NCBI RefSeq assembly: GCF_020085105.1
Contig: NC_058042.1
Coordinates: 22,837,501-22,901,500 of the forward strand
DNA length: 64,000 bases
Source: Siniperca chuatsi
Lineage: Eukaryota > Chordata > Actinopteri > Centrarchiformes > Sinipercidae
Reading direction: 5' to 3'
Shown: in pieces, positions 35,301 to 46,400 of the stretch
Position numbering within the stretch: the first letter of the stretch is position 1
Layout of the letters: the number at the start of each line of letters is the position of its first letter
Program-made: the position numbers and the translations under genes
Notes under the pieces: model-generated
What the model was told of the DNA's origin: nothing
Seen by the model: the letters and a program-made list of their open reading frames with translations, nothing else
Databases searched by the model: none

Positions 35301-35480
35301 GTGGAGTAAATGATTGCTCAGGATTAATCTTGCACGTAAACCAATTCATTGGTCTTGAATTAAGTTTGTGGCAACAAAAACCTGTTGGCTGTCTAGTTTT
35401 GGTTGACTTGTTTTGTTCATACTTATTCTGTTTATGTCCCCAGTTCGAGAACAACAAGATATACTGTTAATGACACAATG

Positions 35481-36458
35481 CACACTCACCAGCCACTTTA
35501 TTAGGTGCACCTTGTTAGTACCACACTGGACCCCCTTTTGCATTCAGAACTGCCTTAATTCTTCGTGGCATAGAGATTTCGGTACATATTGACATGAAAG
35601 CATCATGCAGTTGCTGCAGATTTGTCAGCTGCACATCCATGATGCGAACCTCTTGTTCCACCACATCCCAAAGGTGTTCGAGTGGATTGAGATCCAGTGA
35701 CTGCAGAGGCCATTTGGGTACAGTGAACTCATTGTCACGTTCAAGAAACCAGTTTGAGGTGATCTGAGCTTTGTGACATGACGCGTTATCCTGCTGGAAG
35801 TAGCCATTAGAAGATGGGTACACTGTGGGCATAAAGGGATGGACATGGTCAGCAACAATACGCAGGAAGGCTGTGGCATTTAAACGATGCTCAATTGGTA
35901 CTAAGGGGCCCAAAGTGTGCCAATTGTAGCCTCAGTTTCCTGTTCTTAGCTGACAGGAGTGGAACCCGCGTGGTCTTCTGCTGCTGTAGCACATCTGCTT
36001 CAAGGTTCGATGTGTTGTGCATTCAGTGATGCTCTTCTGCATACCTCGGTTGTAACGAGGGGTTATTTGAGTTACTGTTGCCTTTATCAGCTCCAACCAA
36101 TCTGGCCATTCTCCTCTGACCTCTGCCATCAACAAGGCATTTTCGCCCAGAGAACTGCCGCTCACTGGATATTTTCTCTTTTTCGGCCCGTTCTCTGTAA
36201 ACCCTAGAGATAGTTGTGTGTGAAAATCCCAGTAGATCAGCAGTTTCTGACATACTCAAACCAGCATGCCCGGCACCAACAATCATGCCACTTTCAAAGT
36301 CACTTAAATCACCTTTCTTCCCCATTCTGATGCTTGGTTTGAACTTCAGCAGATCGCCTTGACCATGTCTACATTCCTAAATGCAATGAGTTGCTGCCAC
36401 TTGATTGGCTGATAAGATATTTGCGTTAACAAGCAGTTGAACAGTTTATGAGTGTATG
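35481..36458 (-). mobile_element. defective Tc1/mariner-type transposon
   Basis: On the minus strand this is a decayed Tc1-like element. The N-terminal part (36325 downwards) encodes MGKKGDLSDFESGMI and a helix-turn-helix with ETADLLGFSHTTISRVYRER. The C-terminal part (35913-35515) has the DDE-domain pieces QQDNASCHK and DLNPLEHLWD. Between them the frame shifts at least twice, and about 250 bp that should carry the first catalytic Asp are missing. The 3' inverted repeat is well kept (35481-35515, cactcaccagccactttatt), while most of the equivalent repeat at the 36458 end is gone. No perfect TA duplication is evident at the 35481 end. The element cannot encode a working transposase. Confidence 0.9.
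35515..36325 (-). pseudogene. transposase pseudogene of the Tc1-like element
   Basis: Three frame segments remain: 36325-36023 (DNA-binding domain), 36165-35932 (linker, in another frame) and 35913-35515 (end of the catalytic domain). The junction near 35910-35935 joins sequence that is far apart in intact relatives, as known to me from the family. Confidence 0.88.
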
Positions 36459-36849
36459 TAAACTACTCTTTGCAAAATTTACATTTAATAATTACAGTGT
36501 GTCAAAGGAAACACATGCCGTCCCATGATATCAATTTAAAAGTCATCCATACTGTAGAAATACACAAGACAAAGTTTTCCAGTTTTGAAAAATATAGTCA
36601 CATTTCATATTTTCACATTACAAGTGTAGTAAATTGTAGTAAATACTCGGGAGGTGGGCTGACTATAATGGGTGCAAACAACAGTAAAACAGGCATCCTT
36701 TTCCAATGGCCCATACGAAAAATAATATCACCACCAATGTCCTGGTGATTTTATTTTAGTGCCAACGTCAGCATACAGATTAACATGCCTATAATTAGCA
36801 TGTTAGCATGCATGATAAAAACTAAATCAGACAATTAATCAAAAACTTG

Positions 36850-36925
36850 ATTTGTCCAAACAGAAAAAGCACAGGTGTAACTAATAAAAATAATAATGGC
36901 TCTGTTCTATTTAGGTGTATTAGTA
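36850..36925 (+). repeat. dispersed teleost repeat fragment
   Basis: Contains gaaaaagcacaggtgtaact and aatggctctgttctattta. It aligns with 37535-37600 and with the reverse complement of 10765-10835. Confidence 0.5.
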
Positions 36926-37499
36926 TGCCATAAGCCAGAAAATTTAAGTTAATAGTTACACCTCTGCCTGATACGTCAAAATGAGAATGAATATCGATGT
37001 TTAGCATATTACATTTTGCATGTAAGCAGGTTGTCAGCATTAATCTCAATGTACAGTTTAGGCTTAGAGGAATTTGATAATTAGTTTTAGATGTTTCCTG
37101 TCATGAACTGTGCTGGACAAGTGGAAATTCTGACCAGCTGATGGTGGTGCTGGTGCTGAATTAAATTTCAGGGGTCACCACTACTTATTGGGATTCCTCC
37201 TCTTAGGACAATAGTATTGGATGAATTGATTAATAGCTGAATTTCACGGCCATTCATCCGATAAAAACTGGTTAAGCAGTCTTTTAAGGTTCAGGTAATG
37301 GTAGTTTAAGTTGAAAACAGCATTTAACAAATCACTTGCAAAAGTAGTCCTTCTTGAAGGCCTGTAGTTTTGTCGGATGCCACTTGAACGAGAGAAGTGT
37401 TGATCTTTCTCAAAGGCATGGCATCTTAAATACAGATGTAATGGATGCATTCCATTTAGGTGTTTTCCTCTGACAAGTCACAAAGTGCAATAAGTCACA

Positions 37500-37620
37500 A
37501 TAGGCTTTTTTTTACAGCAGACATTTTGACTGTCATAATAGGAAAAGCACAGGTGTTAATAGTTACATTAATGATGGCTCTGTTCTATTCAAGTGTCCTC
37601 AAGTGTGAAATGTCAAAAAG
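37500..37620 (+). repeat. dispersed teleost repeat fragment, most complete copy
   Basis: It contains both halves of the unit seen in pieces elsewhere: gacattttgac, then ggaaaagcacaggtgttaat, then atggctctgttctattcaag. Confidence 0.5.
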
Positions 37621-38099
37621 ATCTATTACAATGTTGTAGAATTTTGTATAACAAAAGATAATTTACTGCCTATTGCACACCTGTTGCTAGGTAAATTCCA
37701 TCAGCCTACATACAAAGGAAGAATGGATTTTAGGAAGCAGAAACATATGCTTTTCAAAGATACATCCACAATGACAAGGGTGGCATATCATTATAACTGA
37801 AATGTGGGTCCGGTTCAACAAAAGCAGATATCACTGTGGAAAGAGAAGGGATTATAAACTAAATTAAATATTTTCCTACTTAAAATACGCCTGCTAAGAG
37901 GCACTGAAAATACTGCACCACGGTGTTGTTGGCTCTATAGTTGTAGGAAGACGGTTTTGTATGGATCATACCATGTTAACTGAAGTCCTCCTCAAAATCA
38001 AACCTTTAAAATTAACCATTTACTGAGTAGTTCAAATGGCATTTTAGCATGTATAATGTTTAAACTTATTACAGCTGTATTTTTTGTTACTTTCTATTC

Positions 38100-38455
38100 G
38101 GCATAAGCGCATCAGTTTAACTTTTGTCTGTCCAGTTACCCACACACCTCCCCTCTCTGGCAGTGGTTTGCGCCTCACTCCAGCTGATCGGCCCAGGATT
38201 CCCCGGTGGCTCTGTCCGTCGTTGGCTTTTACGGCTCCCGTGTCTCAACGTCGATTTAAACTGTTTTAATTTTTACAGAGTCAGTGGCCGCTCGTGTCGG
38301 CAAATCGTTCCTCGTCTAGTGAAACTCTGAAAGATAATCTGGCCGGGGTACTGACTTTGTACTTGTCAAAACCAGGGGATCTAAACGCAAATACGAGGCC
38401 CTCACTCCATCCCCGGATTCACCTGCTACGCAGAGAGCCTCACACGGAAGACATC
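38100..38455 (+). promoter_or_regulatory. zfand3: probable promoter and 5' UTR of zfand3
   Basis: The sequence becomes CpG- and GC-richer immediately before and through exon 1, as in a housekeeping CpG promoter. There is no TATA box in an obvious position. A ttttacag at 38271-38278 could act as an acceptor of a 5' UTR intron. The exact start site is unknown. Confidence 0.45.
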
Positions 38456-38538
38456 ATGGGGGACACGGGGAGCGAGGGCAGCAAGCCTCCGAGTAACGTT
38501 AACGTGATACCCCCGCGCTGCCCCTGTGGTTTCTGGGG
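38456..38538 (+). CDS. zfand3: zfand3 coding exon 1
   Basis: It encodes residues 1-27 and two bases of Gly28. [10 protein letters not shown] and RCPCGFWG match the human start MGDAGSERSK and RCPCGFWG. The donor is gtaagg. The first two zinc ligands of the A20 finger are here. Confidence 0.95.
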
Positions 38539-41500
38539 GTAAGGCGAAATACCTCTCAAATGTCTTACTTGCAGATGCTTTCTTTCTCTGCCAACAGCTA
38601 GCAGAGTCGCTACCCGCTAGCGTTAGCAGCTCAAACAGGGATGAGCTGCTTTTCTTGTTATTAACCCCCTCCCCATTGTTTTGTAGCATTAGCTGCAAGC
38701 TAACGCCAGCTGGCCTCGGTACCTTTCTCCCGTAGAGGTAGCTATAGAGCAGGGTAGGGCTGTGGGATTAGCCCTCCAGGTAATGTGACAGCGCTAGTAA
38801 ACTGGCTAGTTTCAAGGTATCAGTTCATGAATGAAGCAGTTGGTTTGAGATACCACACAGAACAGTTGTTAAACCATAAACTGGACTTGGTTGGAAACTA
38901 GGCACTGATGGTTTTATCAGTTCAAATTTGCCTAAAAGCAGGATATGTGCTAATATACTGACACATAGTTGCACAGACTGGCAACAACATTGGCACAGTA
39001 TGTTTGTTTAAGTTTTCCTAAGCAGTTTAATCCTCATGAGTACATTTTATCGAGTCATATGAACTCAAGATATCGTGATGTTTTGGGACATTTATTGACA
39101 TGCACTTCACATGATCTTATAAGTGTCAGGCAGGTGTGTCTGTTGCCAGTCAATGCCATTTCACTACATGTTTAATTGACAGGTTAATTAACATGGCCTA
39201 TATACAGGCCTGTTTGCAGTGGTAATCATTATTTAAAATGGCAATTAAAAAGTAATACATATAAATATCAAACATACAAATCGTGATACACAATGGTGCT
39301 TTAAATTGAGGTTAACGTACAGTTTGTTTACTATTTACATTTGGTGGGCTAACTTAAAGGTTTTTTGTGAGTAACCTTTCGTACAAAGGGCCCACTTTAG
39401 ATAGGGCTCGCTGTACTATGTTTGTAAACATTGGAGACATAATATGGTTGATTTGTTGGACTTTAGTGAATTACATCTTTTTGCAGTCTTCAATTTTCAG
39501 TTCAGTGGTAAAGGAGTGGAAGCTATGTGGCAACCAAGCAGGCCAGTGAGGACTATGTTGTTTCTTTTTCTAGATTAGGAATAGAATAGTTTGTTTTCTT
39601 TTTCCATTATTATTTGTATAAGATACAAGAGCTGCCTTAGTACACTAAAGTACCTAATTCACTATTTGCATATTTGAGGAAGTGATCAGTTTGGAGGTGA
39701 CAGCTCACCCACTGACTGGTTGGATAATCATGGAAATTATGTGAAACAAGAACTACTGCAAAGTCAGTCAACAGATCTCAATACCAGAGGCAGTATGTTC
39801 CACGAACATACTGGTAAGCAAATTTCCGAATGCTTTTCTCACGAGGAAGTGACCCACCTGATCAGAGTTCACCGGGGTTCCAAACATCTGTGGAGTCTGC
39901 ACCAAAATCATGGCATCTCTGCAGTTACAGTATCAAAACTAAGCACTAAAAGTTCCACATTTGCTCACATTAAATGTCCTTCACATTTACAACAGTTATA
40001 ACACTGAGAATTTTGCAACTCTTCAGAGCAAGGCCACAATTCTGCAGCCCAGTTTAGACAAAATGTCACAGCTGTGACATGGACTGATTATTTAATTTCC
40101 TCTCACTACTGCTCTCACTGTAATATCAGTCTATCTGTCCTTGTGATATTTGTACCCAGTCATTAATGCAAAATGAATGCTATATGCAGTAGTTTTGAGT
40201 ATTGTTTTGATTAAATTGTTGACTGACATTTTAGATGACATTCAGACATTGTGATGTGAGAGATGATATTTTTATCTTTATATTTTAAACCAAATTTATC
40301 AGAACTGCTGTCAGTTACAGTATCGCCTGAATATGAGTCAACCCTGATTATAAGATGCAGCACCCCCATCAAAGATAAGAAACAGTACTACTGAAGTATT
40401 ACTCCGAAGTCTTTTTGACCTTGCCATCTTCTAACATGGCATTCAGTGACATAATACTTCTTAGCTGCTTCTCATATCACTCTGTCTGGTCCACTTCTGT
40501 GCTAAAAGTTAATTGGAGGTGCGTTCCAATCAGTAGGAATTTATTTCCTCTATAGCAGCAAAACACAAAACATGAGCCAGCTTATTACTACTGTAGGGTA
40601 AACTAGGCTTACTAGGTAAGTACTGACTAACTCTAGCAGACACGTTGGCTATGTCCCGTTTCTGGGTCTGGATCCTGTTGGGATGCATCCTTCAGAGTAG
40701 AGCTGCGATGATTAGTTGATTATTCAATGAATTGTTTGCCAGAAAATGTATCAACAATTTTTGTATTGATTAATCATTTTAAGTTTAAGCAAAAATGGCG
40801 AAAGATCGCTGGTTCCAACCTCTCAGATGTAAACATTTTCTGGTTTTCTTACTTTTCTATAGTAAACTGAATATCTTTGGATTTTGGAATAATGGAATAA
40901 AATATGATATTTTGATATGATAACAGGAATTTTTCTCAATTTGCTGGTATTTTATAAATCAGACAATTAATCAATTAATCAAGAAAATAATCAGTAGATG
41001 GTGATTGCTTTCTGTCCTACAAAGGCCAAGCTGAATCTGCTTTCTCCCCAAATTTGATGGTCTGGTCTTGTTAAAACTAATGGTGCAGTCTGGTGGTGCC
41101 TGTCAACACTTAAAGTCAAATATTTCAGAGCTTATATGATCAAATAGCTGACACTGGAAAGCTGGGGGGAGTTTTAAGACACAAGAATGTTCAGTGCAAG
41201 TTGTGATGTTTCACTTAACCACAAAATGGACAATTGCCAAACAGTGTATCAGGTTACTGTTTAATATATCCATATAGCTTCCATTAATGCCCCTGGGAAC
41301 ATGTCCATGCTACTTACAAGGTGTTACATTTAACAGTAATTAATGAGCACCTGAACACATTCCACACATTTTCTGACTTTTATTAGATGACAAGGGTGTC
41401 TCATTTCTTACACAACTGACCAGAACACAATGGCTTGTGTGATATTGAGGGTACACTGAGCAAAGGATGCACTGATGGTGTCTGAGTTTCTCAGGTACAT

Positions 41501-43443
41501 TTGGAGAGGCCATTTTAATGGGACAGGCCTTGTTGTCTGGTCATGATGGATTTGTAATAGGAATCCAGTAGATGAATTAGATTCTCCTGCTTGTAGGCTT
41601 TGTTGTGAAAAGTGTGTGGGTCCTTGGACCACCCACAGGACAGGAGGACTATTACATTATGTCATTGGCTTTGGGATAGAAAAAATCGGTATTGGTAGGA
41701 ATCACCTGTAAGTTGTTTGTATGGTGCAAGCTTGTCAGCATGATGTATGACAACATTTGAAACACAAGTTCCTTCAGGTTGTTGCAAAACATCAGGGCAC
41801 TCACCTCTCATGTGTCTCTTTCATATGGTTTGACTTCCACTTGTCTCTTTCTGCCTCAAACTTGTTTGAAGAGGCACATTCAGGGGCACCATATATGGCT
41901 GTGATTGGTGCGCTGTGGCTCATAAACCATAATTGCATCTGGCATTTACCAAGAGATTAATGCTTGTGCTTCCTTTTGTTATTTCCCCCTGAGAACAGAA
42001 GGCTTGATTGTCTCCAAGTGATCGTTGACAGAGGAGGTAAAGAGAGAATTTTATTCACTCCTTTTGTTCACTTTTTCTCAAACCTGGTATCAGAGAGAAT
42101 TTTCTATTCTGGTACATGCAGTAGGCTATATATTGTTTTTTCTGGAATTTCATTTGAGAAAGACATATGTAAAATAACCACATTGAAGTGTCTGTTTTTG
42201 GCTAATCCAGTGGTTTTAAAAACCTGAAATAAAATTAAGCACTCCTGTTCAATGATGTACAGTATAACAATGCTGGCGATGGTCTAATACATTTAGAGAT
42301 ATTAAAGGGATAGTTTATTAGTTTATTGATTAGCCCTATATTGCTCTTCATAACATAAAATGGTTTAGATCAACAGAAGTATTGAATGCATGGCTGGCAG
42401 AGCTTGCATTGCAGAAGTAAAATGATGAAAAAGGCTACTTTTGGCTCACAATTATTGCAATTCAAGTAAGTGTAAACTTTCCATCCAGCTGTAGTTTGGC
42501 TTTTCACTCTGCAAAAAACACAACCCACGGGTCATTGTCTGGTTATGTACCATATTGGACTCTTTTATATAAATACCACAAAGATATACCAAAAACCCCA
42601 TGGTTAGTTCGCTATTTAACTGATCTCACTTAAGAAGAGAGGACCCTGACCCACTTATTTTTCTATATTCCAGGCAACTACACTGCTGTTGGCCTAGAAG
42701 TAGTAAGGTTAATGCTACTTTGCCTATTATGAAATCTCAATAACCTAGTTGTTATAAAACAATTCATGCCATTTTGAGTCCTTGGTGGACAAGCTGAACA
42801 AGCTTGTGCTGCCCTTACAGTTTGTATTGCAGAGCCCATTAGCAAAGCAAAACTACTGGACATGTTCCAGGTGCAAATATAGAACTGTAGTATATAATCT
42901 CTCCTCCCCCTGTAACATAAAACACAGCTGAGCCCTTCTCTGTTGCTATTTTATTCCAGATAGATATACCATTGTCTAATAACTAATTCAGCCACGTGCG
43001 TGGGTGACAAAATATCTGTGAATACTCACTTTTAACAGACTTCTCTGTGTTTATGAAGTGATTTTTAATTTTACTGCTCATGTCACTCAAACTGCATCAC
43101 CAAGGCAACAGAGCCCATCTTCCTGTCTGTTCCAATCAGATATTCTCATTAGTAACAGCAGTGGGCCAACTATGAAATAGATTGTGTGCACTCTGTTCAA
43201 ACTTCACCCAGCTTAACAAGCATGCAGCGGTTTCTTTCCTGCATGTTTTTTTTTTCTCTCTCTCTTAGTTCCTTAATTAATCTGTCATTTGATTACCTGT
43301 GATTAAGGTTGTAAGGTTGACAACAGGATAAGACTTGTTTATGCAGTATCAGCTTCCTCCCTGCCTGTGTCTCATGATGAGGTTTATCCTGTATCCTATC
43401 TTGCTTCCTCCTTTCTCTTTTATACCTAAGACCACACACCAGT

Positions 43444-43489
<46 letters not shown>

Positions 43490-46400
43490 CCCTCAGGTTG
43501 ACTGCAGCTGACCCTACATTTAGAAATGAGGACAAAGGTGTGCAACGAAGCACCCAAAATAAATAGAATGTGACTGATAGCAGCGACCGTCACGCTCAAT
43601 GCGCAGACAGTAAGGACGAGGACTGGAGAGGAAATGAGAGGAGTCCTCTCAGAGGAAAGCCAGAGCCATCTGTTGTGAAAGAGTTGTGCCACTGAAATCA
43701 GCAAGGTTTCAGTACTGTTAGCTAACAGCTATTTTATGTCAAAGATCTTTATCCATGATTAGGAAGGGGAAAGAACACTTCAATAACAGTAAGAATGTTT
43801 CCATTGAAATACATGAATGATTCAACTAATATAAGCTTTTGTTGCTGGTAAAGAGGGCAAGTTAATGAGGTTTTCTCCAATCGTGCCAACACACAGGTTA
43901 GAGGCCTTCAGGTTTTCTTTGGACAACTTGTTCCACCATACTGACATTTTCAACTCCACTGCAATCACACTGTACAGAATCAATGTTTGTTAGTTCCTAT
44001 AACTATGTAATGTAATGTTATATATTCTCTACTACTGATAACTATACAATAGGTAAAATAACATTTCTAACAGATCTATGTAAAAAGTTGCAAAAAGAAA
44101 AAATTAAAATCTAACTTCATTAGAATTGTTCTCAGTATATAACAAACAGACAACAGATAACTTTCATTCAGCTCATTTTAAAGCTACATTAGGCAGTTTT
44201 TGACCACAAGGGGGCAGAAAGAGTCCAAAACAGTCTCCAAAGAGTCTGTGTTTTGAAAAGTTCAAACACACAGAAACACAGCTTCAACACAATATTGGCG
44301 TATCAAGTTTCCATGGTAAAGATGTTAACAAGCTTAGTTCACTTAATTGCCAGCAGACACACCACGTGGGCATCCATTTGGAGTTGTGTTTCCGGCCACT
44401 TGATGAATATAAATACAGTATTTATCTGCTTTTAGTTCTAGTTTGGTCAACCAACTCCTGAGAACAATACCTGGGTCTTTAGCTGGTAGGAGATGCTGGA
44501 CTTTCATCACAAACCACTAGTTTACTATGACTGTTGCTTTACAGTCACAGTTACACTCAGCATTTGTGAGCTTGTTTGCTGGAACAGTGAAACTTGATTG
44601 AATGTTTATATTGAACAGTTGCTTGATGTGGATTCAAAATGACCTCTACATCTGTAATTACATTAAGAGTGTTTACTGTTTGTAGCTTAGACACCCACAA
44701 TTCATAAAATAAGTGTACAGAAAAAGATCTAAACAAAAGTCACACCTCAGTTGATGTAGCCCCCTAGCTAGTCTGCTACTTAGACCATGACAGCCTGATA
44801 GCATGGCGGCTTTGGATTCAGTGAATAATTTAATACTGCAGCCTGGATCACACTTTTCATTTTGAAATTTTCCCTTCCAGGATCCCAATTGAGAAATAAA
44901 GTCTCAGCCTGGGACTTGGGGTCATGGAAACATGTTGTTACTCTTGCTGTGTGGATACCCACCAGCAAAAGGCACATGCATTTTTTGTTTGCATACCACT
45001 TTTTTTTTAACGCTTATACAAGCTATTTGATTAACAAGTTTGCTTTTCCTCTCGGGTCTTTTCCTCAGGTCGAGCAAAACAATGAATCTCTGCTCAAAAT
45101 GTTTTGCAGGTGAGTTCTTGTTCTTCTATGTGCTTGTTTGGTTGATTGATATTGTGTCTAACTTAGTGCTGTGTAACTCGGGGGGCGGGGGTCAAAGACT
45201 GTCTTCACTTCTGTAACTGTTCTGGAAAGGCCTTGAACTGATGAAAAGTGTAGAAAGAAGTCTGAGGAAGAAAGTGTTATGCTCACCCCTAACTGTGTTT
45301 ACTGTGCAGCTTGTTATGAAATAATTTTAAGGAAAGGACATTTCAAACTGCATTTTACCATTTTCTCAGCAATACCTTACCTGTCCAACCTATCCAACTG
45401 GAATTTGGAACATTTTTGTTGGTATTTGCTTGACAACCATGAGGCAGTTACTATTTTTGCTGCTTCTTTTCACCGGTAAGGTGAGAGAAAACTATCTCCA
45501 TTTACATAAGATTTGAACAGAACCGTGTCATTGTCCCACCTTTTCTAAATGAAATTGAGCATCATCCAAAGATTCCCCTGAGTTGCCCCTATGCCACACT
45601 TGTTTGGCCTTCAAGTTAACAACCACTCAATACTCCAAAGCTGATAGATGCATTCAAACATGTACGCACAGATGCACACAAATGTGACATTTGACTTTTT
45701 TCATAGACATTCAGAAGAAACAGCCAGACGATGATTGTGCCCCAAAGGCCTCCTCAAGCTCCAGTGGCAGCCAAGCAGACATCTTCTGTAATGAAACAAA
45801 CAGCAGCATTAGTCAGTCACTGATGTCGATGCCTAACACATCAGAAGATCCTTTGCCAGGAGAGACGGGAGCGACATCTCTACCTGCTCAGGACGGTAAG
45901 ACAGCAGTTAATCAGTAAGAAATGAATGTTAACAGGTTTCCTTTTCAGCTCAAATGATGTTGGGCCAGAGCCTCTTTATTATTTCAGATGAGTGACTTGC
46001 CTTGGGGCCATAGTTCATTGAAAGATGCTTTTTTTGCTCCCTTTTTCTTTAAACATGTGGAGAGTGGAGCACTCCTACTCTGGAGTGTAGAACTTAAAGG
46101 ACTAAAGGACTGCAAATTTAGAAGTGTGTTTTATTGCACAAGCTCTAATATTAGTGGTCAAAACCACTAACCGAGTATTGCAGCTTTTAGTCCAGTGCAT
46201 CTTTCTGTGGAAGACTGCTACTAGTTTTTGCCAACTGAAGCAGCAGCCGCAGTGCCCTGGCTATATTTGTCCTCATGGCACAGATAGAGAGAATGATAGG
46301 AAAGGGTATCCATTCAGAAGTGAAGGTTTTAAGAGGACACCTACAATTGCCAGGGCATCGGTCATCACTATACATTAACAAGGTTATTTGTGTGGAGGTC

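Larger units (their letters stand above)
30434..35480. other. gene-free interval, middle part
   Basis: No protein-coding gene was recognised. It holds a (CA)n run (31063-31107), a possible conserved non-coding block (31130-31600), a possible small repeat (32021-32345), a CT-rich stretch (32560-32640) and a C run at 33080-33089. Overlapping short frames on both strands between 32735 and 33453 show no family. Confidence 0.5.
36459..38080. other. gene-free interval, right part, with dispersed-repeat fragments
   Basis: No coding sequence was recognised. Two segments, about 36850-36925 and 37500-37620, share aagcacaggtgt and atggctctgttctatt with each other and with the repeat near 9930 and 10800. 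Confidence 0.5.
38539..45068 (+). other. zfand3 intron 1 (6.5 kb)
   Basis: A long first intron with no coding sequence. It includes repeat copies at about 40700-41010 and 44179-44560 and a GACA microsatellite at 43444-43488. The first about 200 bp stay CpG-richer as part of the promoter region. Confidence 0.7.

Noticed and set aside
35515-36325. Domesticated transposase gene
   Set aside because: The frame is broken at least twice and the first catalytic residue lies in a deletion; there are no introns or conserved joined frame that would suggest a host gene.
43293-43704. Cys-Leu-Ser-Val repeat protein on the minus strand
   Set aside because: It is a translation of the GACA microsatellite.
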